A stretch of 64,000 nucleotides of DNA from the NCBI GenBank assembly GCA_025506515.1, contig CM046452.1, positions 73,376,615 through 73,440,614 of the forward strand. The letters run 5' to 3'. Shown piece after piece: positions 33,184 to 45,085 of the stretch. The DNA comes from Flaveria trinervia (taxonomy: Eukaryota; Streptophyta; Magnoliopsida; Asterales; Asteraceae). Within the stretch, counting starts at the first letter, position 1. Every line of letters starts with the position of its first letter. Below the pieces are notes generated by a model. The model was not told the DNA's origin. It did no database searches and was given only the letters and a program-made list of their open reading frames with translations. The position numbers were made by a program, and so were the translations under genes.

Positions 33184-34450
33184 ATGGCTTCCATCTCAAA
33201 GACTGATATGGAGACTGGAACCATGAACAAATCCCCATTGATCACTCTTGATGACTTCGACACCTGGTGCATGAGGATGGAAGGCTTCATCAGGTCTCTT
33301 GACTCAAGAATGTGGGAATCTGTTGAATATGGACCTTTCATACCTAGCACCCCCTCTGCTACCGGTGCTGGTATGATTCCTAAAGATGTGGCCAACTACT
33401 CAGATGAAGATAGGAAAAGAGTAGAGATTGACAGGAAGGCCATGACTGCTCTTCAGACTGCTATCCCAAACTCTGTGTACAGAGGTTTTAAGAAGTGCAA
33501 AACAGCTAAACAGCTGTGGGATGCACTGAAGCTGATGTATGAAGGCTCCTCTGAAGCCAAGGAGAACAGAAAGATCTTCTGAAGCAGCAGTTTGAAAATT
33601 TCACCTTTAAAACAGGTGAAACCATGACCCAACAATACTTCAGGTATGTTGAGATTGTGGATACCCTTGTGGATGGAGGAGTTCCTCTTGAGAACAGAGA
33701 CATTGTAAGGAAGTTCATGTCCTCACTTCCTAGGCAATGGACACACTATTGTGTGGTAATCAAGAGGACTGAGAACCTTAAAACTCTTACTCTGACAGAG
33801 TTATATGGGATTCTCAGTGGATACCAGATGGAGATGAACTTACAAGGTTCATCTGGCAACTCTAACAATCAAATGGGTTCAGCCCTTCATGTGGTTGAAA
33901 GGGACAGCATAGAACCCCAACATCATCTCCTATGCTACCCTGACAACTCACAAAAGGGTCCTTTCATCACCTTCCCGGAGACCAAGGAGAACTTTACTCA
34001 AGGAAGCCCATTCCAAGAGACAAGTTCTTCTCAAGCCTTGTGTCTGCAGATGAAAGCTGAAAAATATATCTCTTCACTCTTGAAGATCTAGACTGTATCC
34101 ATCCAGATGACCTGGAATACATGGAGATAGTTCAGCAGATGGCTCTTCTCACTCACAGAGCCAAGAAGTTCTACAAGAGGACAGGAAGAAAATTTCCAAG
34201 CAATGCTACCAGTGGTAAGTTTGGCCTGGATAAAAGCAAAGTTAAGTGTTACAATTGTAACCTTATGGGTCACTTCGCCAGGGAGTGTAAGGCACCCAGA
34301 GCAAATGGGGGTCAAACACAACTCAGACCAAACTTCACCACAATACCCCTCAGGCTGAGAAGACAAAGCAACATGCTGCGGTTGCTGTTGAAGAGGGAGG
34401 ATTTGACTGGAGTTTTCAGGTGGAGGATGCTTCTCCAAACCAAGCATTGA
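33184..34450 (+). pseudogene. copia Gag with zinc knuckle, frameshifted
   Basis: The frame starts MASISKTDMETG and contains the copia Gag pattern DDFDTWCMRMEGFIRSLD and FKKCKTAKQLWDALKLMYEG. It shifts frame near 33580, continues as QYFRYVEIVDTLVDGGVPLE and MSSLPRQW, loses similarity near 33900, and resumes at 34121 with the nucleocapsid zinc knuckle CYNCNLMGHFAREC (CX2CX4HX4C). Gag would form the particle that packages element RNA. Short indels, not large deletions, break the frame. Confidence 0.82.
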
Positions 34451-35890
34451 TGGCTGATCATGATGAAGCCAAGGTATTAGAACATCTTTGCTCCCCTGAA
34501 TGCATTGCTAAAGTAAATAGATACAGGTCCTACAACCTAGAGATGAGATCTGATCTTGAGTCATTAAACATATTAAAATCTGACTTTAGAAAGTCTGAAA
34601 ATGATTACAAGTTAAAGATAGAAGACTTGGAGAAAACTATTTCAGTACTAAAACATGAACATACAGATTTTAGAACTCAGATCCAAGATCATCACTAAGT
34701 TGACTAAGTGCCAGGCTGAGCTTGTGATCAGCAAAGCCCTGGCAGAGAAAAGTGTTCTTGAAGAAGAGACCTTCAAGAAGACATCATATCCTCATCCCTA
34801 CACAATAAGGTTGTTATCAAAATAGACAGGGACTGGGATCAAATGAGATAGCTCCTCCACACACAATCTTGTCTGTAAGATCTCCTAGGTGTGGAACTTG
34901 TGAAGATGAGCTTCCTCTCATAGATCCAGTAAGTGAGGATGATGAAGAAGTGATAGTGAGGAATCCCTCTGAGAAGAGTGAAGAAGAGGATTCCTCCAAG
35001 GGCCACTATCCTTCTGAGGAGAAGAAATTAACTGTGATGACCAAGTCCAAGAGAAAGAACTTGATCAGGAAGAGCAAAAGGAAAGCAAAGAAGGCTCAAG
35101 AAATCAAGGCTACCTTTGATGCTAAGCAGAAACAAGTGTTCATCTCTGCAGGTTTCAAAGCAATAAGGACTGAAGACATCCACCAAAGCCTCTTATCAAG
35201 AGTTCTGGTTCATGTTCAAATCATCTCAGTACAAAGAAGAAGACTGAGCTGCTGTGTACCACTGCTGCACAGCCTGGACCATCAAATTCAAGAACAGTTC
35301 ACAGCCCAAGGGAACTGTATCTGAATCTACCAAGATGAAGGTGAAAAAGGGATGTGACCAAGGCCAGTCTTGCTCTCAAAAGGAGATTTCTTTGAAGAAG
35401 AAAATGCTGTGTTATGTGTGAAAGTACTTCTCATATTGCCAAGGATTGTCCATACAATCCTAAAAGTACTATCCACATGACCAATACAAAGACTTCAAAG
35501 AATCTCAAGAAGTCTCAAGCTTCGGAAGGAAAGTCTGTTTCCTTCGGAAGCTCCAAATCCAAAGAAGAAGGTAAATGGAAAATTACCTTCGGAAGCAAAG
35601 TTGGTCTCGGAAGAAAGGAGTTCTTCCGAAGTACTAAAGTCTACTGCAGTGACTGTAGATTCTTCCGAAGTATCAGTCATTAAAACTTGTGAAGCTCCAA
35701 AAGCTTCTAAGGTTTTGAAGGTCAAGTCCAAGACTCCAAAGGTGGTGTGGAAGTCTAAGAAAGACCAAATGACTGAGGTTTCTCCATCAACAACAGCCGA
35801 AGATCCCCTCTGTACAACCATAGGATCTATTACTGTTGCATTACCTTCTATTACACTTACTGAACCCAAGACAAGTAAGGCTTGGGTTTC
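34420..35890 (+). pseudogene. Gag C-terminal/spacer region with coiled coil and basic segments
   Basis: Pieces in several frames. 34420-34698 has a probable coiled coil (LEMRSDLESLNILKSDFRKS). 34869-35324 has an acidic stretch then a basic cluster (KSKRKNLIRKSKRKAKKAQE). 35414-35683 begins with a second CCHC-like remnant (CESTSHIAKDCPYNP), then Ser/Lys-rich sequence. This long tail before protease is typical of SIRE-type Gag. A cluster of CTTCCGAAG motifs (35517-35670) lies here. Confidence 0.6.
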
Positions 35891-35914
35891 CAAATGTAAC
35901 TAATCATTTTCTTT

Positions 35915-36970
35915 GTGCAGGAACAGCTCAAGACAAACAAGAATGTCTGGATAATTGACAGTGGCTGTTCCAGGCACATGACAGGCGATAGGTCTTTACT
36001 TCATAATTTTGAGAGAATTGATGGAGGACCAGTTGCTTTTGGAGGAAATGAAGGTGGTTACATTTATGGAAGGGGCAAGGTCACAAATGGTAAGCTCAGC
36101 ATTGAGAAGGTAAACTTTGTTAAGGAGCTTGGGTACAATCTTCTGAGTGTATCTCAATTTTGTGATCAGAGTCATAACATGCTCTTCACTGAGCATGAGT
36201 GCATTGTTCTCAAACCTGGAGTGGTCATTCCTCATGAGCATATTCTGCTCAGAGCCCCCAGGAAAGGGAACATGTACAAGATGGATTTGCAAGAAACATC
36301 TCCCTCTGGAGAAGTTTCATGCTTTCTATCTAAAGCAAATAGTGATGAGTCTTTCCTATGGCAAAAGAATGTGCCATGTAAACTTTAAGAATATGAATAA
36401 ATTAATCAAACATGATCTGGTAACTGGAATGCCAAAGAAAGAGTTTACAAGTGATGATCATTGTGTTGCATGCCTGAAAGGGAAGCAACACAAGGTATCT
36501 CACAAGCCTAAGGAAAAGAACTCCATCACTACTCCCCTACACTTATTACATATGGATCTCTTTGGCCCACCAGTGTAATGAGTTTAGGAAGGACCTTATA
36601 CTGTCTAGTGATCACAGATGATTTTACAAGATTCACTTGGGTTTTCTTTCTTAGAACTAAAGATGAGACTCCTGAGATTCTAAAGAATTTCATCTTAAAG
36701 ATTGAGAATCAATGTGATCACAAGGTCAAAACCATAAGATGTGATCAAGGAACTGAATTCAAGAACCAAATCCTTGATACTTTTGTGATGAAAAGGGTAT
36801 TACAAGACAATACAGTGCTCCCAGGACTCCTCAGCAAAACGGAGTTGCTGAGAGGAGAAACAGGACACTTATTGAAGCTGCAAGAACTATGTTGTCTGAC
36901 TCTAAACTGCCTATCACCTTCTGGGCAGAGGCAGTTAATACTGCCTGCTATGTGCAAAACAGAGTCTTAG
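35915..36970 (+). pseudogene. copia protease and integrase, frameshifted
   Basis: Protease: WIIDSGCSRHMTGDRSLL with the DSG active site. GAG-pre-integrase and zinc-binding module: MCHVNFKNMNKLIKHDL and CVACLKGKQHK (frame change near 36385). Integrase core: HMDLFGPPV, a stop near 36578, CLVITDDFTRFTWVFFLRT and IRCDQGTEFKN, with the first two catalytic Asp in place. The third catalytic region (around 36810-36890) lies in shifted frames. The lesions are short indels and one stop. Confidence 0.83.
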
Positions 36971-37694
36971 TAGTTAAGACACATGGTAAGACTCCTTATG
37001 AACTTTGGCACAAGAGGAAACCTTTCATTGGTTTTCTCAGGTCATTTGGATGTCCCTGCACCATCTTGAATACCAAAGATCAAGTTGCCAAGTTTGCTGA
37101 GAAATCAGACGATGGACACTTCATTGGATACTCTTCTCAAGCTAAAGCTTATAGAGTATACAATCTCAGAACTAGAATCATTGAGGAGTCAGCCAATGTG
37201 ACTTTCAATGAGCACACTCCCAGTGTGGCTGGTTCTGGTCCGGATTGGCTATTTGATCTTGATTTAGTTACCAACTGTTTTAATAAATCTTGTGAGCATG
37301 TTTCAGGATCTGCAGAAAATTAAATACAGGTGATCCTGATCCAAGATTTGAGCTTGGAAGACCTTCAGCTCCAGTTGGAACTACTTCAGCAAATGAGGTT
37401 TCTATCAGCACAACAATGACAAATCCAGCTGATACATCTGGCATGCCTTCAAATTCCAGTTCAGAGGCCTCTCAACCAGATAAAGACATCTCAATTGCAG
37501 AAGATAACAATGGTGATGGTGAAAGTGATCAAGAATCTCTTGATGCTAATAACCATACCATAGATGATAACATCAATGATGTCACACACTCATTGGATCA
37601 AGTTAATCTTGATAAGTGTGATAATGTGGAGGATCAATCTTCAAGACCAGATCTAAATTTCTCAATTTGGATCTATCTCAGCAACTTGCTGTGA
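36889..37694 (+). pseudogene. integrase C-terminus and linker to RT
   Basis: 36889-37323 continues integrase with LPITFWAEAVNTACYVQNRV, RSFGCPCTILNTKDQ and FIGYSSQAKAYRVYN, the conserved copia C-terminal region. After a stop at 37321 the frame at 37416-37694 is acidic and Ser/Asp-rich and represents the linker to RT. Confidence 0.75.
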
Positions 37695-38666
37695 TCCCTC
37701 AGCTAAGGATCCACAAGTCTCATCCTACTACAAACATCATTGGAGATGTTATCTCCGGGGTAAAGACAAGAGGGCAAACCCATGAAGCAAATGTTTGTCT
37801 TCACTCTTGTTTTCTATCCCAGTTAGAGCCAAAGAAAGTTGAGGAGGCTCTAAAGGATGGAAGTTGGGTTGAAGCTATGCAACAAGAGCTGCTTCAATTC
37901 AAAAGACAGAAAGTTTGGAACCTTTGTCTTCCTCATGGGAAGACTACCATTGGAACCAAATGGGTTTTTAGGAATAAAAAGGATGATAGAGGAATCATCA
38001 TCAAGAACAAGGCTAGACTAGTTGTTCAAGGATACACACAAGAAGAAGAGGATTGACTACACTGATGTCTTTGCTCCTGTAGCTAGACTAGAAGCTGTTA
38101 GGATATTCCTGGCATTTGCTGCATCCAAGAACTTCAAGGTCTACCAACTTGATGTAAGTGTGTGCTTCTTATATGGAGTGATTGATGAGGAGGTTTATGT
38201 CAAACAACCACCTGGTTTTGTAGATCCTGATCATCCTGATTATGTCTGCAAGCTTGACAAAGCTCTCTATGGGCTGCATCAGGCACCCAGGAAGTGGTAT
38301 GAGACACTGTCTGAGTATCTCTGTAAACATGGTTACAGGAGAGGTACTATAGATGGAACTCTCTTCATCAAAGGACAAGGAAACGACATTCTGCTAGTTC
38401 AAGTATATGTGGATGACATCATCTTTGGCTCAACCAATTCAAGGCTCTGCAAAGACTTTGAAAAGCTGATGAAAGATAGATTTGAAATGAGTTCAATGGG
38501 AGAACTTAATTTCTTTCTGGGAATTCAAGTGAAGCAGGTTGAAGATGGCATTTTCATAAGTCAGTCAAAGTATATTCAAGATATACTCAAGAGGTTCAAC
38601 ATGACTGATTGTAAGACTGCTAAGACACCCATAGCCAGAAACCACTCTCTTGGTCCAGATGATTGA
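37667..38666 (+). pseudogene. copia reverse transcriptase, one internal frameshift
   Basis: The first piece has VEEALKDGSWVEAMQQELLQ, TTIGTKWVFRNKKDDRGI and NKARLVVQGYTQEE. A one-base shift near 38045 leads to DYTDVFAPVARLEAVRIFLA, the first Asp in YQLDVSVCFLYG, ALYGLHQAPRKWYETLSEYL, and the catalytic box YVDDIIFGSTN. The usual LDVKSAFL block reads LDVSVCFL, an unusual substitution next to the catalytic Asp. Otherwise the fingers-palm region is intact. Confidence 0.85.
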
Positions 38667-39351
38667 GGGGGAGTGTGTAGATGAGCACTTATACAGGGCT
38701 ATGATTGGGTCTCTTATGTATCTTACAGCTAGCAGGCCTGATATCATGTTTGCTACATGTATTTGTGCAAGATATCAAGCTAATCCTAAGATGTCTCACT
38801 TAATCACTGTGAAAAGGATTTTAAGATACCTCAAAGGTGCTTCAACACTTGGTTTATGGTATCCAAAGAATTCTAATTTCAATCTGTATGCCTATACAGA
38901 CAGTGATTATGGTGGTTGCAACATGACTGCAAAGTCTACATCTGGGGGATGTCAATTCCTTGGTGGAAGGGTTGTCTCATGGCAATGCAAGAAACAAACC
39001 TGTGTGTCTGCATCAACTGCTGAGGCTGAATACATTGCTGCTGCAAGCTGCTGTGCTCAAGTGCTTTGGATTCAAAATCAGATGCTAGACTACGGATTTA
39101 ACTTCAAAGAGACTCCTATCCACATAGACAACAACAGTGCTATCTCTATCACTGAGAACCCTGTGCAGCACTCAAGGACCAAACACATCAACATCAGGTA
39201 TCATTTAATAAGAGATAACTATGAAAAGGGGTTAATTAAACTAGTCAAAGTTCACACAGATGAACAATATGCTGATCTGTTCACAAAAGCTTTTGATGAA
39301 CAGAGATTTAAGTATCTGATATCAGCTATTGGGATGATTAACTTTGAGTAG
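38650..39351 (+). pseudogene. copia RNase H domain
   Basis: Open for 233 residues. Catalytic positions: Asp in AYTDSDYGGCN, Glu in TAEAEYIAAASC, Asp in IHIDNNSAISI. The C-terminus has VQHSRTKHINIRYHLIRDN and the conserved end YADLFTKAFDEQRF. It is joined to RT by a frame change at about 38660. It ends with a normal stop at 39349, after which the long spacer with the CTTCCGAAG array begins. Confidence 0.87.
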
Positions 39352-39484
39352 ATTTTTCTTAAAACTAATTCTAATTATTTCTTCTTAAAATATGTGTGTC
39401 CTAAGTTGTCTAGTTCATCACTTTCATAAGCTCATGTTTTCTTTGAATGAAAAACTCTTTTTGAAGACTTTCCTTGGATTCTTG

Positions 39485-39835
39485 AAAATTTTCTGATACT
39501 TCGGAAGATAACATTTTACCTTCGGAAGAAAAATATGTCTTCAAAATAAATGACTGTCTAAGAAATTTTACCTTCGGAAGAAGTCAAACTTTATCTTCCG
39601 AAGCTTAAATTCTAACTTAGACACTTATTCATTTTTAAGGACTTTTTCCTTCCGAAGCAAAAATTACTTTCGGAAGCTTTGTTCATTCTTATACAAAGCA
39701 TCCAAAGTTTATTTCTCTTCCGAAGCATAAATCTTTAAGACTCTCAGGAAAATTCTTCCGAAGTCACTTTAGCTTCGGAAGCTTTTTCAATCAAACTTCC
39801 GAAGACAAATTACTTTCGGAAGCTTTTCGAATTCC
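39485..39835. repeat. array of CTTCCGAAG/CTTCGGAAG motifs after pol
   Basis: About eleven copies of the 9-mer CTTCCGAAG, its complement CTTCGGAAG, or TTTCGGAAG occur within 350 bp, irregularly spaced at 20-50 bp in AT-rich DNA. The same motif is clustered in both LTRs and in the gag spacer. Confidence 0.9.
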
Positions 39836-40071
39836 AAGAAAACTACTTTTTGAGCAAAAAGGTAAACTACTTTTTCAGAGGTGGGACCGACATACGGATT
39901 TCAAAGTTTATCCTCTTTCATTAAACTTTATCTGAAATCCTTCTCTCTCATATAAACCCAACGGTTTCCCCCCTCTTCTATCATCTGCTTTTCTTCCATA
40001 CCTAAAACCCAAAGCTTTCTCTCTGAAATTTCCTTCCCATTCTTTTCTCTTCATCTCTGAGCTACCTCACA

Positions 40072-43000
40072 ATGGCTGACCTTACACACAGAAATGATCC
40101 TCACTTTGCCATGCAGCTACACAGACAACACAATCAGGTTGCTCTGTTATGCTCTGACAAAGATCCTCATTTCTCAGAGGTTTGCCGTTTCTTGTCTTTG
40201 TCTCACTACTTCACCTCCCTAACCATTGATCCTCCTCTATATGAGGATCATTTGCTTGAATTCTGGAAGACCTGCCAAGAGGTCATTATGGATGGGGAGA
40301 AGGCACTGTCTGCCACAGTGCAGGGGAGAACAATTTTCATCACTCCGGCCATCATCAACCGACATCTTCAGCTGGATGATGAAGCAGGTGAAGTGTTCTT
40401 TCCAAAAGAAGCGGTTAATCATTCCTTCGAGCAGATGGGCTATGAAGGAGATTTCTCTGTAAAGACCTTCAGGAAGGGAAGGTCTCATCCCAGTGGAAAT
40501 ACCTGCTCCATGTGGTTATCCACAGCTTATCAAACAAGCATGGTGGATGGGACCAGATTCCTGAGGATCTCTCCTTTATAGTTCATGGGATGTTCAGGGG
40601 GTCAAGTTCAGGTATTCACAATTTGTTTATACTATTTACTTGCAAACTTAGACTCCTTAGAATATTACATGTTTCCTAGATATGTTCAACACATTCTTAA
40701 CTGTGAACTGGGCTCACAGTTGAGGGAAACAGGCAATATTCTTAAACTGGGACAGATGAAGCCCGGCATCTTTAAAATTATGAAGAAGCCAACTGTAGGC
40801 TTCTCAGGGGTAGAAACAGCCCTAGTCCCAAAAATGTTAGAGCTCATTGCTCAAGGTGACAACATAGCAGTCCAAGCTAGTGTTGAACCCACACCTACTG
40901 CTCTCCTACCCTCTTCACAACCTCCAATATTCATCACCTACAAAAGAAAATCCCAACGAACCCCTGCTCAGGCTATTGAGTCTGTGCAGGCCCCCAAATA
41001 CTCAACCTACAGGAAGAAGTGGACTCCAGAGCTCCCACTTCTCCTGAGGAGCAAACCACTCCCATTACTTTACCTATCAGGGCTGAGGTTCCTCAAGCTC
41101 AACCTGATGAGCTCATTAGCCCAACAACTGTAAGCCTTCACTCTGAGTCTCAACACTCAAGTGAACAACCTTCAGGGGACAGCTACCATCCCCAGCCTTT
41201 GGATCTAAACCAACCAATTCCCAACCTATCCTTTTACACTGATGAAGACTTAGGATTCAGTGAGTACCATGAGTCTCTCTTCTCCTCCCCTACTCAAAGA
41301 GAGATGAGTACCTCTGACTCTCCTCAGTCTATCCCTCATCAGTCACCTATTACTGAGGTGGACACATCTGAACCTGTTCAGGATGTCCATATGGAAGAGG
41401 CTCTCACTTTTGAAAGTGATTACATCATTAAGACCTCAACCATGGCAACTCAGCCCATTGGCATCTTAACTGAGGTTGCCAGTGAGCAGAGGAAAACCAG
41501 CAGCCAAGAAACTCAAGCTGGTGTGAGAGAAGGGACTTTGGTCCAATCCTCTCATCCCCCAGTGATTCTTCTGATGAAGATGAGGGGAATTTGAGACTAA
41601 AGGTACAACAATTGTCACAAACATGCACCTATCTAGTCTCTAAGGTTAGTCACTTGGAATCTCAGGTGACTACCCTGCAAAACAGGGTCAATGATCAGCA
41701 ACTCCAGATTTCATATCTGCAGGAAAAACTAGCTGAGAGACCTTTAAGGAGAGCTCAACCAGGAACACAAGAACCTGTGGAAGTGACTGATTTATCCTCC
41801 AGCTCACCTATGCAAGTGGGTGATGCTACAAAAAGGGGGAGAAAGTTATCACAACCACAGAACCTGGGAGTTCTTCAAAGAGAATGGACATAGAGGACTC
41901 ACCATCCTCACTTGCTGTTGTGCATTCTCAGCAACTTCCTCAAGTTCACATTAATGTGGACTCTATAGACTCTCTCATCAGGAGTCTCTTTGAGGAAGGT
42001 ATACCAAGGGCTGTCTCATCTCCACCACATGGAACTGGCAACTACATCATCAGATGGAGGTATGATGATGACAGAAGAGCCCTCATACTTCACAGAGTTC
42101 AAGGTCAACAAGAAGTCTTTCAGTTCCAAAGCCTGAGCTTCTATGAAGGACTGGATTTATTTGTCAACATGCCACTTGTCAACCAAGCAAATCTAGACAA
42201 GCTGACAGGCTGGCTCAAAGAATCCAAGACAGGATCCTTGCAGAGTTCTCTCTAAGAAGGAGACTTAGGCAATCAGGCAATGTCATCGGTCAACTGGATG
42301 CTGAGGTGGACCCTAAGATTAGTTTCATAGGGGAACCTTGGCTGAAGGCCCAAGTGGCAGAACCTGAGACCCCTGTCTCACCATCAAAACTGCTGCAGAG
42401 GTCCAAACTCCATCTGAGACACCTGCTGGTGAAGGTGTCTCTCAGCCCTCTCTCTGGCCAGAGCATGGAAGCTACACCAAGCAATGAAGGCCAAGCCTCA
42501 ATCCACCCTGAGTCACAAAGGTCTGTTGGTGACAAAGGGAAAAGGATAATGACTCCTGAGGAATTGAGGAGGAAGAGAGAGAGAGGAAAAGGAGGCTAAG
42601 GGGAGAAAGTTCTTCTGGGTCATCAAAATTCATGCAAGCTGCAATCAGGGCTGCCCCCAGACCAAATACTCAAAATGATGAACAAAGGGCAGTCAGGATT
42701 AATTATTTACAGACCAGGAACTATGATGTTGATGAAATCATCTCCCTCCCCTTAGAAGAGTTGAATGAACTGGCTGACATGGAAGTGTCAAGAGAGATAA
42801 GGAGAAAGAGGATGCAAGGTTACTTCTCCAATTCAAAGAGGAGAGGAGACAGAAAAGACTTCACAAGCATACTCCCACTCTCTCTCCAGTTCAAGAAAGT
42901 CCTGCACAGGAAGATGTGGCTCCACAAGAACCTCAGGTAGATAAAGAAGAGGATAGAATCAAAATGATAAACTACCTGAGTGCCACAGGCTTCTATCAGG

Positions 43001-43898
43001 CAAATACACTTCTTCCCCTGTCCTATGACTTCATTGAGTTCGAGTACTTAAAGCAACTTGAGCTTGAGTTAGTCAAAGAAAGAAAAACAACCAAAAGGAA
43101 GCTAAGGGAAGAAGCTGCAAAGTCAAGAGCCATCATTCAAAAGAATGCAAAGAAGTCTGCTGACAGACAGACAAAGAATGATGAGCTTCTTGAAGTCATA
43201 TGGATTCTCCGGAAGGAGACTTGGTCCCATGTCTCTATCTACAATGGATGAGCATATAAGGGTAATCAAGCAGAAGATTAAAAGTGGTGAACTCATTGAC
43301 TTGCACTCTCTTCCAAGTCAAGTCCCACCTGAAGTGGAGGTCAAGTTTGAACAACCAGAGACACCTGAACCAGAACCTCCAGCTGAGCCTCAGCAAACTT
43401 CATCTTCTGATCCAAGACAGGGTCAAACTCCTCTCCTTCTGAACCTGTGAGGGAGGAACACCCAACTGAGAAAGACACTGATGATCAACATGGTGCTGCA
43501 GACCAGTCTTCTCAGTTAAAGACATTAAAGAGGAAGAAGAAAATGGCCTCTAAACCAAAGACTAAAAAGAAGAAGCCAAAGTCATCTACCTCTACACCCC
43601 AGGGGAATCAGATCAACCTGAGGAAGTGCATGATGAGGCAGCCCAATCAACTCCTATGCAAGTGGCTCCTCTAGCAACCGAGACACCCATCTTATCCTGG
43701 ACTTACTCTACCAATCCAGAAAGATGGAATGTTATCAGAGATCAAGGTGTTGAAAATGTCTACTCATGGCAAGACATAATCAACTTACCTCTGCATGATC
43801 TCTTTGAAATGAGAAGATACTATGAGAGTCTTGATGATCCTGACCATCAAATGAAGAAAGGGATGGTCTTGATTATTCTGAAGACTACAAACATTTAA
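40072..43898 (+). pseudogene. extra coding region of the SIRE-type element, 3' of pol
   Basis: Nearly continuous open frames that hand over to each other at short overlaps (40581, 41133, 41594, 41893, 42255, 42599, 42940, 43251, 43450, 43674), as expected from one long ORF of about 1200 codons broken by small indels. It starts MADLTHRNDPHFAMQLHRQ after an unbroken leader. The N-terminal part (FTSLTIDPPLYEDHLLEFWK, FITPAIINRHLQLDDE) resembles the putative plant transposon protein domain seen in such extra ORFs. The middle is Pro/Ser/Thr-rich. A coiled coil lies at 41620-41750, basic clusters near 42570 and 43530-43590, and a module of the type YxxxxGF...LPL recurs near 42695, 42965, 43200 and 43730. 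SIRE elements often carry an envelope-like ORF here. No clear signal peptide or membrane segment was seen, so envelope function is not supported. Confidence 0.7.
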
Positions 43899-43928
43899 GA
43901 TCTTCTAAGTGTTTTGGTAGCATCAGCC

Positions 43929-43940
43929 TAGAGGGGAGTT
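43929..43940 (+). other. polypurine tract of the SIRE-type element
   Basis: agaggggagtt lies directly before the TG of the 3' LTR, the position where plus-strand synthesis is primed. Confidence 0.75.
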
Positions 43941-44731
43941 TGTAAGGATTCCTGAAGTCTGATGCAACCCAAAACTGCCTAAGTGTTTCAGCAACATGCA
44001 CTAAGTACTGAAGTGAAGAATGCTTCGGAAGAATTACACAAAGCATTAGAAAATACTCTAAGTGTAATATCTTCCGAAGCCAAGACCAATATCTTCCGAA
44101 GCCTAACATGAAGTCTTCCGAAGCTTGAAGAGACAAAGTCTTCCGAAGCTTCAACCTATGAAGACAGATTTCTTCCGAAGACTTTTAGTACACATGCTTT
44201 ATCTGATGTACTGTTCCATAAAGCACCTTTTCCGCTGCGTCTCTGATAAGTCACCAACTTACAAGAGTTGGTGAAAAGGTCCATGCTTTTGGTAACTGTA
44301 CATTGAGGTCTTGAGTCTGAAACTTTCCACTTTATGTACTTTATCCTTTTTGTAATGTATAAGGATGTGAGCTATGGCATGTCATAGTCACAAGGTCAAA
44401 AGGCAGATATGCCTTTTGATCCTACAATTGATTTTGTTAGTGTCTAGTCAATTGTATCCAGCTGGCTTTCATAGTATAGCCGGCTGTAGGTTGTAGTATA
44501 AGTATTCCAAGTTCTTGTATCTTTCGTAATGCTTTGTAACACTTGTAAAAGAACTTGAGAAAGCAATATACTGCTACCTTGAAAACTATACTCTCTTGTT
44601 CTGTCTCTTGCTTTACTTGTGTTCTCTGCATCACCTTTGGTTACCTAGTTCACTGTTTGATTAACGTTTAGTTAATCTCCTCATTGTGTTGTTGTGTTGT
44701 AATTGTGTTCAAGCCCTTGAACGATCCTGCA
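43941..44731 (+). repeat. 3' LTR of the SIRE-type copia element
   Basis: 791 bp, TGTAAGGATTCC to cgatcctgca, nearly identical to the 5' LTR, including the six CTTCCGAAG-type motifs. I find no secure substitution across the last ~550 bp; the differences are indels. Confidence 0.92.
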
Positions 44732-45085
44732 GAAAAAGAACCGCCACCAAATTCATCAGTGCAATGATTGATCACCAATAAGGGAAAGAAAGTGTTGAAA
44801 AAATGGACATTTGTGAAGAGAAGAGAAAAGATCGATGATTTGTTTGAATTAGTTTTGATTTGTTCAATGAAGGGGAAGGTGTAAAAATAAGGACAATTAG
44901 TCAACCATCTTATTTACTAAAATAAGTAGAAGTGAAAGACAATGAATAAAAGCCCTTTAGAAATAATATATATATATTAAATAATAAAAAAATTTGGATT
45001 GGCTAGAATTACTTAGAATTAGTGGTTCTAAGAATTAGTTTTCTTAGTTTCTTACAAACTTAATAGTTTTTTTAAGATCCCTGCT

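Larger units (their letters stand above)
32302..44731 (+). mobile_element. SIRE/Maximus-type Ty1/copia retrotransposon (12.4 kb)
   Basis: The order is 5' LTR, initiator-tRNA-Met primer-binding site, gag with zinc knuckle, protease, integrase, RT, RNase H, a ~3.8-kb extra coding region, polypurine tract, 3' LTR. Integrase before RT makes it copia. Its large size, long gag and a coding region after pol suggest the SIRE/Maximus lineage. The LTRs are almost identical, so insertion looks recent. Candidate target bases (agaac at left, gaaaa at right) do not match, so no clean duplication is visible. Confidence 0.88.

Noticed and set aside
39485..39835. Heat-shock elements
   Set aside because: CTTCCGAAG has a one-base gap between TTC and GAA, not the two-base gap of nGAAnnTTCn, so heat-shock factor binding is not supported.
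40072..43898. Envelope protein of the SIRE-type element
   Set aside because: Position fits, but no signal peptide, membrane anchor or fusion-type segment was seen; annotated as an extra coding region only.
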